Assembly: GCF_020193655.1 (NCBI RefSeq)
Contig: NZ_JADYVE010000002.1
Coordinates: forward strand, 496,001 to 560,000
Source: Ensifer sp. IC3342
GTDB taxonomy: Bacteria; Pseudomonadota; Alphaproteobacteria; Rhizobiales; Rhizobiaceae
Length of the DNA: 64,000 nt
Direction: 5' to 3'
Positions 1 to 9,842 of the stretch are shown in pieces. The first letter of the stretch is position 1. Each line of letters begins with the position of its first letter. The notes beneath the pieces are model-generated. The model was not told where the DNA came from. It was given only the letters and a program-made list of their open reading frames with translations, and searched no databases. The translations under genes were made by a program, and so were the position numbers.

Positions 1-26
1 GCATTCTCTCTGTACCATTTGGTCAT
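1..26 (-). CDS. Start of a downstream gene of the ABC operon (partial)
   Basis: An ATG on the minus strand at 26 opens a frame that reads MTKWYREN before leaving the window. It is preceded by a purine-rich AAGGGA about 8 bases upstream and lies 51 bp after the stop of the ABC ATPase gene on the same strand. By context it could be a permease or binding protein of the same transporter. Only eight codons are visible, so the product cannot be identified. Confidence 0.4.
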
Positions 27-77
27 GATGCTGTTCCCTTATCGTTGACGTGCAGTGATGGCAGCAGGTCCGGCGGT

Positions 78-1157
78 TCAGGCCGGAAAGACGTGAAGCG
101 CGTTGGGATCGAAGGAGAGCCCGACTCTTTCGCCGGGTTCCGCGAGATCGCTTTCGTTGAGGCTTCGGCGATCGGCGGTCACCAGAAAGTCGCCGAGGCC
201 GTCGACCTCGACCGAATATTCGACCGACGAGCCGAGGAAAATGCGGTGGGTAACCGTGCCTTGAAGCGTCGCCGCGCCGTCACGGACAAGGCTGATCGCC
301 TCCGGCCGGAGTGCGACCATTGCTGTCCCGACCGTGCCGTTGGCGTTTGCGGGCTTCGCAAGGCCGACCCCGTTCGCCAGCCGCAGCGAATTCGCCCCTG
401 CTTCGACGGTAGCAGGGATACGGTTGGTCTTGCCGACAAAATCGGCGACGAAGAGGCTCGCCGGGCGGTCGTAGATCTCCTGCGGCGGGCCGATCTGGAC
501 GATGCGGCCGGTGCTCATGACGCAGACGAGATCACTCATCGACAGCGCCTCTTCCTGGTCGTGGGTGACCAGCACGAAGGTGATGCCAAGCTCGCGCTGC
601 AGGCTCTGGAGCTCGATCTGCATGGCCGTCCGCAGCTTCTTGTCGAGAGCGGCCAGCGGTTCGTCGAGAAGCAGCACCTTCGGCTTGTTGACAATGGCGC
701 GGGCAAGCGCCACGCGCTGCTGCTGACCGCCGGACATTTCGTGGATGCGGCGCTTGCCGAAGCCGCCGAGGCGAACCATCTCCAGCGCCTCCTGCGCCCG
801 GCGGGTGATTTCCGCGGTGGCGATGCGCGGGCGCATCTGCTTCAGGCCATAGGCGACGTTCCGCTCGACATCGAGATGCGGGAACAGCGCATATTGCTGG
901 AACACCATGTTGACCGGCCGACGGTATGCGGGAACGCCGTTCATCGGCTGGCCGCCGATATAGACCGCGCCCTCGCTCGGCTGCTCAAAGCCGCCGATCA
1001 TCCGCAGGCAGGTGGTCTTGCCGCAGCCGGAAGGGCCAAGCAGCGCCACGAATGCGCCCTTGGGCACCGCGAGGTTGATGTCCGAGACTGCCGTCACGCT
1101 GCCATAGCGTTTGGCGACCGAACGGAATTCGATGTCGTTCGTCGAAGCGGATGTCAC
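78..1157 (-). CDS. ABC transporter ATP-binding protein, PotA/FbpC type
   Basis: This 359-residue ATPase would energise an importer of the spermidine/putrescine or iron(III) class at the cytoplasmic face of the inner membrane. Walker A GPSGCGKT lies at residues 41-48, the signature MSGGQQQ at about 141-147 and Walker B LLLDEP at about 162-167, followed by the H-loop THDQEEA. The C-terminal ~120 residues form a TOBE/OB regulatory domain (VALRPEAI). I chose the GTG at 1157 because GGGAA sits 6 bases upstream; an in-frame open stretch continues further but overlaps the divergent LuxR gene. It is probably first in an operon continuing left of the window. Substrate is not determinable here. Confidence 0.9.
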   Translation of the reverse strand: MTSASTNDIEFRSVAKRYGSVTAVSDINLAVPKGAFVALLGPSGCGKTTCLRMIGGFEQPSEGAVYIGGQPMNGVPAYRRPVNMVFQQYALFPHLDVERNVAYGLKQMRPRIATAEITRRAQEALEMVRLGGFGKRRIHEMSGGQQQRVALARAIVNKPKVLLLDEPLAALDKKLRTAMQIELQSLQRELGITFVLVTHDQEEALSMSDLVCVMSTGRIVQIGPPQEIYDRPASLFVADFVGKTNRIPATVEAGANSLRLANGVGLAKPANANGTVGTAMVALRPEAISLVRDGAATLQGTVTHRIFLGSSVEYSVEVDGLGDFLVTADRRSLNESDLAEPGERVGLSFDPNALHVFPA

Positions 1158-1251
1158 GTCTGTTCCCTGCGGTTGTTCTTCAAGGATGTGGCACTCCCGG
1201 GCCCACCTTCCACCGTCATTGCCAAATAGCCTAGTCAAATGCGGTGGCGCT

Positions 1252-1310
1252 GGTATATACCCCAAGAGAGGTATTTCAACGCGTATTGCCCTGTGGGAGG
1301 AGTATACCTC
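1252..1310. promoter_or_regulatory. Operator-like GGTATA cluster between divergent genes
   Basis: The gap between the ABC ATPase and the LuxR gene holds a perfect palindrome GGTATATACC (1252-1261), then GAGGTATTTC (from about 1268), then on the opposite strand GAGGTATACTCC (1299-1310). The shared core is GGTAT[AT]. The spacing and divergent position suggest binding sites for the adjacent LuxR-type protein, but the regulator is inferred only from proximity. Confidence 0.4.
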
Positions 1311-1340
1311 GAAGCGGGAAAATCGGGCGGGGAGCGTGGT

Positions 1341-2144
1341 TTGAGTATCGACTTCGATGGACTTTTTCAGGTGTTGGCACCCATGGTCGACGGTGTGCCG
1401 ATGGAGGATCAAGCCGTCGGTGGAGCATTTCGCCGGCTGATGTCGACGCTGATGAACTTCGATTACGTCGTCGCCTTCGCCTATCGCGGCAAGGAACGCC
1501 CGATCGATCTCTACAGCACCTTCAACGCGAAGGACCACGTCCTCTTCGTCAGCCTCTATCAGGCCGGGCCGTATCTGCTCGATCCCTTCTATCACGCCGC
1601 ATGCGCGCCGAAACCCGGCGTGTGGCGGATGCGGGAACTGGCGCCCGATCGTTTCTTTTCGAGCGAGTATTACCGCACCTATTATGTCCAGACGGGGCTT
1701 GCGGAGGAGGTCGGCTTTTTCGTGCCGATCAGCGGTGACATCACGGTCGTCCTCTCGCTGATGCGGCGCGAGGCGACCGGGACCTTCAGCGCGGCGGAAT
1801 TCGCTCTGCTCAAGAAGGTCGAGCCGCTGGTGGCGGCGCTGGTGCGCCATCACTGGGCAGATCTCGGCCGCCGCTTCGACGCGGCGCTGGCGAAGACAGG
1901 GCGGGGCCGGCGGAAGGCAGCGCATCCGCCCGCCGATGGCGTCTGGCAACATCTGAACCTGACCGAAAGGGAGGCGGCGATCATCGAACTGGTGCTTCAG
2001 GGGCATTCGTCGGAGTCGATCGGCCTCAAGCTCGGCATCTCGACAGGCACCGTCAAGGTTCACCGGCGCAACGTCTATCGCAAGCTTGGGATCTCCTCTC
2101 AGACTCAGCTTCTTTCGCTCTACCTCAAGAATCTCGGCCAGTAA
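1341..2144 (+). CDS. LuxR-family transcriptional regulator
   Basis: About 267 residues. The C-terminal ~65 residues are a GerE/LuxR helix-turn-helix: LTEREAAIIELVLQG, then SIGLKLGISTGTVKVHRRNVYRKL. The N-terminal ~190 residues do not match a receiver (no phosphoacceptor aspartate pattern), nor do I recognise a clear autoinducer-binding domain. The start is uncertain. The TTG at 1341 is favoured because GGGGAG precedes it at good spacing; an earlier ATG at 1239 would include an unlikely leader that overlaps the operator-like repeats. It is divergent from the ABC ATPase and probably controls that transporter, which is inference from position. Confidence 0.8.
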   Translation: MSIDFDGLFQVLAPMVDGVPMEDQAVGGAFRRLMSTLMNFDYVVAFAYRGKERPIDLYSTFNAKDHVLFVSLYQAGPYLLDPFYHAACAPKPGVWRMRELAPDRFFSSEYYRTYYVQTGLAEEVGFFVPISGDITVVLSLMRREATGTFSAAEFALLKKVEPLVAALVRHHWADLGRRFDAALAKTGRGRRKAAHPPADGVWQHLNLTEREAAIIELVLQGHSSESIGLKLGISTGTVKVHRRNVYRKLGISSQTQLLSLYLKNLGQ

Positions 2145-2224
2145 GGGGCGCGGCCTTGACTGGCTTTCAGTGAATATTTGAGATGGTCGTTCCCTAGACC
2201 CTGAGCCTAACGCCGGAGCGTTCA

Positions 2225-3502
2225 ATGTCCGAGACCCCTCCATCCAAGCCGCATTCGGTTGCTCATCATGTCGCCAGGATGAGCGGGCGGGATCCGCACG
2301 AGGGCCATCGCGCAGCGACACCACTGGAACTGCTCTTCGACCTGACCTTCGTCATCGCTTTCAGTCTCGCTGCCGCGCAGCTTGCGCATCTGCTCGCCGA
2401 GGGACACGTTAGGGCCGGGCTGATCGGCTTCGGCTTCGCGACCTTCGCGATCTGCTGGGCCTGGGTGAACTTTTCCTGGTTCGCTTCGGCCTACGACACC
2501 GACGACTGGGTGTTTCGCTGCGTGACGATGGTGCAGATGGCCGGCGTGCTCATTCTCGCCATCGGACTGCCGCCGATGTTCGAGTCAATCGACAAGGGCG
2601 AAAATCTGAACAACGGCGTCATGGTGCTTGGTTATGTCGTGATGCGGGTCGCCATGGTGTTCCAATGGCTGAGGGCGGCGCGCGAAGATCCGCTCCGCCG
2701 CAAGGCCTGCACAACCTACGCGGCGGCCGTCTCCGTCGCCCAGATCGGCTGGATCGTGCTGATTTTCATCGATTTCTCCCTACTCGTCACCTTCGTGTTC
2801 GTCTTCGTGCTGACCCTGGTCGAAATGGCCGGGCCAGTGATTGCGGAGTCGCTTCAGGGTGGTACACCCTGGCACGCGCACCATATCGCCGAGCGCTACG
2901 GCCTGCTTGCGATCATCGCACTTGGTGAAGGCGTGGTTGGAACGGTGGCCTCCGTGACAGCGGTCGTCGAGGGGCGCGGCTGGAACCTTGACGTGGTGCT
3001 TGTCTGCATCGCAGGCACGGGGCTGACCTTCGGCATGTGGTGGATCTACTTCACGCTCCCGAGCGCGGAAATCCTCCACAGGTTTCGCAAGCGCGCTTTC
3101 GTCTGGGGTTATGGGCACATGGTGATCTTCGCCGCCATCGTTGCGACGGGTGCGGGCCTGCACGTCGCTGCATACTACATCGAGCATAGGGCGCATATCT
3201 CGTCCGTCGCCGCGGTGCTGACCGTCGCCGTCCCCGTCGCGATCTATGTGGCCTCGATCTACGCCATGTACGTCTATCTGGTCAGGGCGATGGAGCGCCG
3301 TCACGTCTGGCAGTTCTGCGCCACGGTCCTGGTGCTGGCCGCGTCCGTTGGGGCGGCGATGGCGGGAATCGACATGGCGCTCTGCCTCATTATTCTGATG
3401 TTCGCGCCGGTCATCACCGTCATCGGTTACGAACGCGCCGGGCATCGCCACAAGGCGCGGTCGCTCGAACGCGCGCTCGGAGGCGAGCAGAGCGCGCATT
3501 GA
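2225..3502 (+). CDS. Low temperature requirement A (LtrA) family membrane protein
   Basis: A 425-residue polytopic inner-membrane protein. The N-terminal motif HRAATPLELLFDLTFVIAF at about residues 32-50 is the family hallmark, and roughly ten hydrophobic segments follow. A second conserved region HAHHIAERYGLLAIIALGE lies near residue 220. LtrA was named from a Listeria cold-growth mutant, and its biochemical role is not established. The ATG has GGAG 6 bases upstream. It stands 80 bp after the LuxR gene on the same strand and is convergent with the siderophore receptor gene, with no clear functional link to either. Confidence 0.85.
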   Translation: MSETPPSKPHSVAHHVARMSGRDPHEGHRAATPLELLFDLTFVIAFSLAAAQLAHLLAEGHVRAGLIGFGFATFAICWAWVNFSWFASAYDTDDWVFRCVTMVQMAGVLILAIGLPPMFESIDKGENLNNGVMVLGYVVMRVAMVFQWLRAAREDPLRRKACTTYAAAVSVAQIGWIVLIFIDFSLLVTFVFVFVLTLVEMAGPVIAESLQGGTPWHAHHIAERYGLLAIIALGEGVVGTVASVTAVVEGRGWNLDVVLVCIAGTGLTFGMWWIYFTLPSAEILHRFRKRAFVWGYGHMVIFAAIVATGAGLHVAAYYIEHRAHISSVAAVLTVAVPVAIYVASIYAMYVYLVRAMERRHVWQFCATVLVLAASVGAAMAGIDMALCLIILMFAPVITVIGYERAGHRHKARSLERALGGEQSAH

Positions 3503-3613
3503 ACTCTTGCTTAGGCGCGAGTCAAATCAAGGCTTTGCGTGAGGCGCCTGACGACCCGCTTCAGTCGCTTCATACAGTGATTCAATTGGCCGTCGCGTTG
3601 CGGGCATAACGGC

Positions 3614-5839
3614 TTACCAAGTCTTGCTGAGCTTCAGCGTGAAAGTCCGGCTTTCACCGTAGCCGCAGGTCAGGAGTCCCTGGCATCCCTTGACGTATTC
3701 CTTGTCGAAGAGGTTGGCGACATTGAGGGAGGCGGCCCAGTCGTTCTTCTCATAGCGGATCGCAGCATCAACGAGCGCAGCGTCCGGTACCTTCTTCGTG
3801 TTTTCCGCGTCGGCCCAGGACTCGCCCTGGTAACGGACGCCAGCGCCGAAGCTCACGCCTTCGAAGGTGCCGCTGGTCACCGTGTAGTCGAGCCACAGGG
3901 CGGCCTGCATCTCGGGTATGAGATAGGGCGACTTGCCGAGCAGCGACGGGTTGGTGTCTTCCGTGATCTCGAGATCGGTGTAGCCGAAAGCAGAGATGAC
4001 CTTCCAGTTTTCATCAAGGTTAACCTTGCCTTCAAGCTCGACCCCGCGGGAGCGCACCTCGCCGAGTTGGGTGGAGAGTCCGAGGATGGGCTCAGTCACC
4101 TGGACGTTCTGCTTCGTTATCTCGAAGATCGATGCGGTGAACAACCCGTCGATAAACGTCGGCTCGTATTTGATTCCCGCTTCGTACTGGTAGCCTTCTT
4201 CGGGCTTCAGAGGCACCAAGGTCGTGACCGCAGGATCAGCATTCGCGTCGCGTGAACCCACGAGAGGGTTGAAGAAGGTCGCGACGCTCACATAGGGCGT
4301 GAAGCCGTTGTCGAACTCGTAGGCGAGGCCAGCCCGGCCGCTGAGCGCGCCGTCATCATATGCGAAATTGGAAGCTCCGGCCCAGGCCGTAGCGCCGTTC
4401 TTGAGGTCGGTATCGACATGGTCGTAGCGGCCGTTGAGCGTTACGAGCCAACCGTCGCCGAAGCGCACCTGGTCCTGGGCATAGATGCCGATCTGCTGCT
4501 GTGTGAAGATCTGGTTGACATAGACGGCTGTCGGCCCCTGGGGCACACCATAGACCGGATCGGTGGGGCTGATCGGCGTGGCGCCTCCCGACGCCGCAAT
4601 ATGGTCGAGGCGGTAGTATTTGTAATCGAGGCCGGCGAGGAAAGTGTGATTCGTGGCACCGAGATCGAAATCCGTTTCCGCCCGGTTGTCGATCGAGAAG
4701 CTGTCGACCTTCGACGTCGCCTCGAAGCCGATGCGATTCAGAAGGTAGTCCGGACCGACGGGCTCGACATTGCCGAAGCCCGGGCCGACATAGCCGTAGG
4801 GGTATGGATACCGCTCGTGCTTGTGCAGATGGGCGTAGCGGGCGTTCTGGGTAAAGGTCCAGCCATTGTCGAAATCGTGCTCGAACTCGTAGCCGAGCAT
4901 CTGCTGGGCGTAGGTTCCCTCGTCGAAATCGGGTTCGCCGAAGTAGGCATCCCGGTCGATCTTGCCGAAGGGGGCGTCGACCACCGTTCCGACATAGGGC
5001 AGGAAGCCGTTGCCGACGTGGACCTGGTCGAGCCCTTGCAGCAGGCCGAATACCGTCAGGCTGGTCGCGTCGTCCGGGGTATAGGTTACTTGCGGCAGGA
5101 TGAAGCCCCGCAGGTCCTCGGAAAAATCCGAGTAGTTGTCGCCGCCGGCGATCTTGCCGGTCAGGCGGTAGCGAACGGTGCCGTCGTCGGTCAGCCGGTC
5201 GTTGAGGTCGAAGCCGGTGAAGGCGTTGCCATCGCTGTTGATGCCGATTTCCGTGTAGTAGAGCGGCTCGTCAAGCGGCCGCTTGCTGATCAGATTGATG
5301 ATGCCGCCCGGATTGGCGCCGCCATAGAGCACGGAGGCAGGCCCCTTCAGCACCTCGATCCGCTCCAGCATGAAGGGGTCGATCTGGAAATTGCCGAAGG
5401 CGTAGCTGAAGAGGGAGAGGCCATCGAGAAAAACGCCGGTCTGCGCCGCATCGAAGCCGCGGATGTAGAACCAGTCCGTATCGGCGTCGACGCCGAAAGG
5501 CGCGGCCATGACGCCGGGCGTATAGCGCAAGGCTTCATCGACCTTGTTGACCACTGCGCGATCATCCATCTCCTCGCGACCGACGACGGAGACTGACTGG
5601 GGGATTTCGGTCAGTGGTGTTGCCGTCTTCGATCCGGTTGTGGTCGCGTTGGCGACGTAGCCGTCGACCGGGCCGGTGGCGCTGCCATTCGCCGAGGCCC
5701 CGCCTTCGACCACGAGCCGGTCGAGCTGAGTAGCGCTGCCATCCTGCGCCTGCGCCGCTCCGGTGACCAGCAGCGCCGCAAAAGCCACCCCGCCTGCCAA
5801 TATGTCCTTCAAGCGCACCCCGTTGCCATTGCTCTGCAT
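3614..5839 (-). CDS. TonB-dependent siderophore receptor
   Basis: A 741-residue outer-membrane receptor of the FhuA/FoxA/FpvA superfamily that imports a ferric siderophore with TonB energy. A signal peptide ends at about AAQAQ. A TonB-box-like DRLVVEG follows, then the plug domain (IPQSVSVVGREEM ... YIRGF ... ERIEVLKGPASVLYGGANPGGIINLISKRP) and a 22-strand-type barrel. The protein ends in an aromatic residue (LKLSKTW), as expected for Bam-dependent insertion. I start at the ATG at 5839; a TTG six codons earlier is possible. The AraC regulator upstream and the TGA-N9-TCA box argue for iron-regulated expression. The exact siderophore cannot be told from sequence alone; ferrichrome or ferrioxamine types are plausible. 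Confidence 0.92.
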   Translation of the reverse strand: MQSNGNGVRLKDILAGGVAFAALLVTGAAQAQDGSATQLDRLVVEGGASANGSATGPVDGYVANATTTGSKTATPLTEIPQSVSVVGREEMDDRAVVNKVDEALRYTPGVMAAPFGVDADTDWFYIRGFDAAQTGVFLDGLSLFSYAFGNFQIDPFMLERIEVLKGPASVLYGGANPGGIINLISKRPLDEPLYYTEIGINSDGNAFTGFDLNDRLTDDGTVRYRLTGKIAGGDNYSDFSEDLRGFILPQVTYTPDDATSLTVFGLLQGLDQVHVGNGFLPYVGTVVDAPFGKIDRDAYFGEPDFDEGTYAQQMLGYEFEHDFDNGWTFTQNARYAHLHKHERYPYPYGYVGPGFGNVEPVGPDYLLNRIGFEATSKVDSFSIDNRAETDFDLGATNHTFLAGLDYKYYRLDHIAASGGATPISPTDPVYGVPQGPTAVYVNQIFTQQQIGIYAQDQVRFGDGWLVTLNGRYDHVDTDLKNGATAWAGASNFAYDDGALSGRAGLAYEFDNGFTPYVSVATFFNPLVGSRDANADPAVTTLVPLKPEEGYQYEAGIKYEPTFIDGLFTASIFEITKQNVQVTEPILGLSTQLGEVRSRGVELEGKVNLDENWKVISAFGYTDLEITEDTNPSLLGKSPYLIPEMQAALWLDYTVTSGTFEGVSFGAGVRYQGESWADAENTKKVPDAALVDAAIRYEKNDWAASLNVANLFDKEYVKGCQGLLTCGYGESRTFTLKLSKTW

Positions 5840-5911
5840 CGTATCTCTGTCCCGCAATCGGCCATGCTGCGCTCCATCCCCCCGGAGGACGCGACCTGGC
5901 CAGTCCTCATG

Positions 5912-5936
5912 TTGATAAGATGAATGTTTATCTCAA
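5912..5936. promoter_or_regulatory. Candidate iron-responsive operator (IRO-like)
   Basis: TGA-N9-TCA occurs at 5921-5935, embedded in a larger imperfect inverted repeat (TTGATAA ... TTATCTCAA, 5912-5936). It lies about 75-95 bp upstream of the siderophore receptor ATG. TGA-N9-TCA is the pattern described for RirA-controlled iron-responsive operators in Rhizobium and Sinorhizobium. The match is short, so function is inferred from it plus gene context. Confidence 0.5.
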
Positions 5937-6025
5937 GTATATCGGCCGAGCTTGTCCGGATCAGCGAAAATTGAACGATCCTGGGCAAATTTCCGCACTG
6001 CACCAAGGGGCTGGCGGAGCCGCTT

Positions 6026-6907
6026 TCAGGAGAGACGGCTCTTTTTCCAGAGTGCGGGCGTCGTGCCGACCGTCTTTCCAAAGACGCGGGTGAAGTGTGC
6101 CTGATCCGCGAAACCGGTTTCGGCCGCAATGCTGGTCAGCGATGCGTTGCTCAGCAGCATCTCCTTGGCGCGTTCTATCCGGGCATTTGTCTGCCATTGA
6201 TGCGGCGCCATGCCGGTCGATGCCTTGAAAGCGTGGCTGAAATGCGATTGCGACAGGCCGGTGAGGTTTGCCAACTCCTCGAGTCGGACGTTGCGGGCGA
6301 CGTTTTCCCCGATGTAGTCCACCGCACGGCGCAGTTGCCAGGCTGCCAACTGGCTGCGTTTACGGCTCACGCTTCGGTTGATCTTCATCAGATCAATGAA
6401 CAGCGCCAGTGTCAGTCCATCGCCGTAGAGGTCGTGCAGCGGCTGGGGATTGAGGCATTCGTCGGCGATCAATTGTGCAAGATGGAGAAAACGAGGGTCC
6501 TGAAACATCAGCCGAGGCGTCTCGATCGCCCTTCGGTCGAGATCGTCCATCAGGCGCCGGCTGAGCACATCGACGTTGAAGTGCAGATCGAGATGCCGCA
6601 GGTACTGGATATCGACGACATCGGTCCAAAGCTCCACGCCGGCCGGTATGTAGGAGAGGGCTTGCCGATAATAGTTCTGGACGGTACCCCTGCCGTTCGA
6701 AGCAAGCTTGACGCGGCAATTTCCTCCGCCCTTGGCGTCGAGGACGATGAACATGCGCGGGTCTTCCGCGACGTAGTAGCCGCCGGCGTGAGGAATGCAC
6801 TCAACGTCCCACACATCCGCAACAACACCGTTCCAATGACGCCGATGCAGTCCGCCTATGACAGAGAAACCGCTGATCTTGTTTTGCATACGCGGCTGAA
6901 ATGTCAT
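6026..6907 (-). CDS. AraC-family regulator, probably of the siderophore receptor
   Basis: A 293-residue regulator. Two helix-turn-helix motifs occupy the C-terminal ~100 residues: the first is RLEELANLTGLSQSHFSHAFKAS, the second SLTSIAAETGFADQAHFTRVF, followed by the family's closing GTTPALWKK. The N-terminal ~180 residues are a variable effector domain. The ATG at 6907 is chosen because AGGGA precedes it; an upstream GTG extension would add 37 unconvincing residues. The gene is upstream of and co-oriented with the TonB-dependent receptor, separated by about 190 bp containing the IRO-like box. By analogy with PchR and RhrA it may activate the receptor when the siderophore is present. Confidence 0.85.
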   Translation of the reverse strand: MTFQPRMQNKISGFSVIGGLHRRHWNGVVADVWDVECIPHAGGYYVAEDPRMFIVLDAKGGGNCRVKLASNGRGTVQNYYRQALSYIPAGVELWTDVVDIQYLRHLDLHFNVDVLSRRLMDDLDRRAIETPRLMFQDPRFLHLAQLIADECLNPQPLHDLYGDGLTLALFIDLMKINRSVSRKRSQLAAWQLRRAVDYIGENVARNVRLEELANLTGLSQSHFSHAFKASTGMAPHQWQTNARIERAKEMLLSNASLTSIAAETGFADQAHFTRVFGKTVGTTPALWKKSRLS

Positions 6908-7049
6908 TTCACGTCCCTGGTTCGTCGGGCCTTCCGGCCCGACGAAGTGCATAATCTTTCGTTTTAGAGTCAAGTTTTGATATCGCAGTGCATCGGGATT
7001 TTCAATTGCGCCGATCACGCAGCAGCCATTCGCGGTTTGCAGAAAAACA

Positions 7050-7082
7050 GAGGGGCACGAACCGGTACCGGTCGTGCCCCTC
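7050..7082 (-). terminator. Rho-independent terminator of ribH2
   Basis: An 11-bp perfect stem GAGGGGCACGA / TCGTGCCCCTC encloses a self-complementary CCGGTACCGG. Read on the minus strand it is followed by CTGTTTTTC, a U-rich tail. It starts 23 bp after the ribH2 stop codon. Confidence 0.85.
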
Positions 7083-7105
7083 GGCCTGTTTGTTCGAACG
7101 AACCC

Positions 7106-7857
<752 letters not shown>

Positions 7858-7987
7858 AACGCTCGCGACTATATATAGACCGGCGACGCGCGGTCAAACG
7901 CACACTGCGACGCAAAGACGGGAATTCGCGACAGATTTTTCCAACGCCGGCGTCTCGCAGGAACAAGCATTCCGACGATCAGAGCGC

Positions 7988-9049
7988 CTATTCGCGGATG
8001 ACGAGCAGGTCTTTGGCGGCGAAGCGCAATGTGACGTTTTCGCCGGAGACTGGCGGGGTGAGGCCCGGATCGTTGAACGTGTCGAAGGAGATGATGTCGC
8101 TGCCGACGCGCAGCTTGGTGCGGATGACGGAACCGAGAAAGCTTGTGGAGATGACTTCGCCCGCAAGCGCCGTGTCGCCCTTGGCACTTTCGACGATCGA
8201 GCCGGCCTCGGGGCGCAGGGCGAGCGAAATGCTGTCGCCGCCCTTCATGCCGGCGATTGGCGCTTTCAGCGAAATCCGCTGATCACCAATGGTGACGGCA
8301 CCGCTTGCCGGGTCCGCGACCTTGCCCTCGATGATGTTCAGCGTGCCGACGAAGGAGGCGACGAAACGGGTTGCCGGCGTGTTGTAGATCTCGAAGGGGG
8401 TGCCGATCTGGTCGGCGTGGCCGGCATTCATGACGACGATCCGGTCGGAGATCGACAGCGCCTCCTCCTGGTCGTGCGTCACGAAGACGGTGGTGATGCC
8501 GAGTTGCTGCTGGATCTGGCGGATCTCCTCGCGCAGGGACACGCGGATCTTCGCGTCGAGGGCGGAGAGGGGCTCATCGAGCAGCAGCACTTGCGGCTTG
8601 ACGGCGAGCGCGCGGGCGAGCGCCACGCGCTGCTGTTGGCCGCCGGACAATTGATAGGGAAAGCGGTCCGCCAGGTGCTCGAGCTTGATGAGCCCGAGCA
8701 TCTGCTTCACCCGTTGATCAATTTCCGCTTTTTGAGCCCCCGCGACCTTGAGGCCGAAGGCGACGTTGTCGTGCACGTTCATGTTCGGGAACAACGCATA
8801 GGCCTGGAACACCATGCCGATGTTGCGCTGGTTGGGCTTCAACGCGCCCTGGTCCTTGCCGTCGATGACGATGGAGCCGCCCGAGGGGGCTTCGAAGCCA
8901 GCGATCATGCGCAGGATGGTGGTCTTGCCGCAACCCGAAGGGCCGAGAAAGGAAACGAACTCACCCTTGTTGATGCCCATGTTGAAGTTGTGCACGACCT
9001 GAACCGGGCCGAAAGACTTCTGGATATTGGTCAGTGTCAGGAATGCCAT
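7988..9049 (-). CDS. ABC transporter ATP-binding protein
   Basis: A 353-residue ATPase, last gene of a four-gene importer operon. Walker A GPSGCGKT is at residues 36-43; the signature LSGGQQQRVALARAL and Walker B LLLDEPLSALD follow, then THDQEEALSISD and a C-terminal TOBE domain (SLALRPEAGSIVE). It resembles PotA/FbpC proteins, as does the ATPase at 78-1157, but they are distinct genes. The stop of the permease gene lies only 4 bp upstream, so translation is probably coupled. The substrate is unknown; the surrounding catabolic genes suggest an amine-type compound. Confidence 0.9.
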   Translation of the reverse strand: MAFLTLTNIQKSFGPVQVVHNFNMGINKGEFVSFLGPSGCGKTTILRMIAGFEAPSGGSIVIDGKDQGALKPNQRNIGMVFQAYALFPNMNVHDNVAFGLKVAGAQKAEIDQRVKQMLGLIKLEHLADRFPYQLSGGQQQRVALARALAVKPQVLLLDEPLSALDAKIRVSLREEIRQIQQQLGITTVFVTHDQEEALSISDRIVVMNAGHADQIGTPFEIYNTPATRFVASFVGTLNIIEGKVADPASGAVTIGDQRISLKAPIAGMKGGDSISLALRPEAGSIVESAKGDTALAGEVISTSFLGSVIRTKLRVGSDIISFDTFNDPGLTPPVSGENVTLRFAAKDLLVIRE

Positions 9050-9053
9050 GTGA

Positions 9054-9842
9054 TCAAGCCTTGGCCGGAGCGGATTTCTGGAATCGGGATACGAGCTGGA
9101 TCAGACCCATGCTGAGCCAGGTGATGGCGAACGCGATGACGGCGAGCGCCGAAGGTTCATAGGCCTTGTTGGCGCCGACGAGCTGCAGGTAGGGGCCGAA
9201 GGCCGGCCGGTTGAGCAGCGCTGCCATCGTGAATTCGCCCATCACGATCGCGAAGGTGATGAAGGAACCCGACAGCACGCCGCTCATCACATTCGGGAAG
9301 ATGCAGCGGAAGAGGATCGTCGGCCATTTGGCGCCGAGGCTCTCGGCCGCTTCCGTCAGCGTCCTGACGTCGATCGCCCGCATGGCGGTGTCGACGGCGC
9401 GGTACATGTAGGGGAGCGACAGTGTCATATAGGAGAACATCAGGAGCGCGTTCGTTCCGGAGGTCGAGCCGGTCAACGGCAGGATCGATGAGGAGTTGTA
9501 GAGGCGCAGGTAGCCGAAGACGATGACGATCGCCGGGATGACGAGCGGCAGCAGCGTGATGAATTCCACGACCGGTCGCACCTGCGGCAGCCGCAGCCGC
9601 ACCCAGTAGGCGGTCGGCACGACGAGCAACATGCCGAAGATGATGGTCAGGAGCGCCATCAACATCGAATAGCCGAAGGTTTCGCGGAACTGGATGTCGG
9701 AGAAGACCGACTGGTACGCATCAAAGGAATATTGGCCGCGCCGCATGCGCAGCGAGAACTCCAGCGTGCCGAGCAGCGGAATGACGAAGTAACCCGCCCC
9801 GATGGCGATCGCGATCCAGGCGCCGAGGCGTTGTGCTTTCAT
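9054..9842 (-). CDS. ABC transporter permease (second)
   Basis: A 262-residue inner-membrane permease with about six hydrophobic segments and the EAA-loop typical of binding-protein-dependent importers (TEAAESLGAKWPTILFRCIFPNVMSG). The ATG at 9842 overlaps the TGA of the preceding permease as ATGA, which favours it over the GTG three codons upstream. It forms the channel with the product of 9839-10720. Confidence 0.9.
   Translation of the reverse strand: MKAQRLGAWIAIAIGAGYFVIPLLGTLEFSLRMRRGQYSFDAYQSVFSDIQFRETFGYSMLMALLTIIFGMLLVVPTAYWVRLRLPQVRPVVEFITLLPLVIPAIVIVFGYLRLYNSSSILPLTGSTSGTNALLMFSYMTLSLPYMYRAVDTAMRAIDVRTLTEAAESLGAKWPTILFRCIFPNVMSGVLSGSFITFAIVMGEFTMAALLNRPAFGPYLQLVGANKAYEPSALAVIAFAITWLSMGLIQLVSRFQKSAPAKA

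Noticed and set aside
1158-2324. N-terminal extension of the first ABC ATPase frame across the LuxR gene
   Set aside because: The extension lacks a domain and crosses the operator region and a real plus-strand gene; the GTG at 1157 with a ribosome site gives a normal family length.
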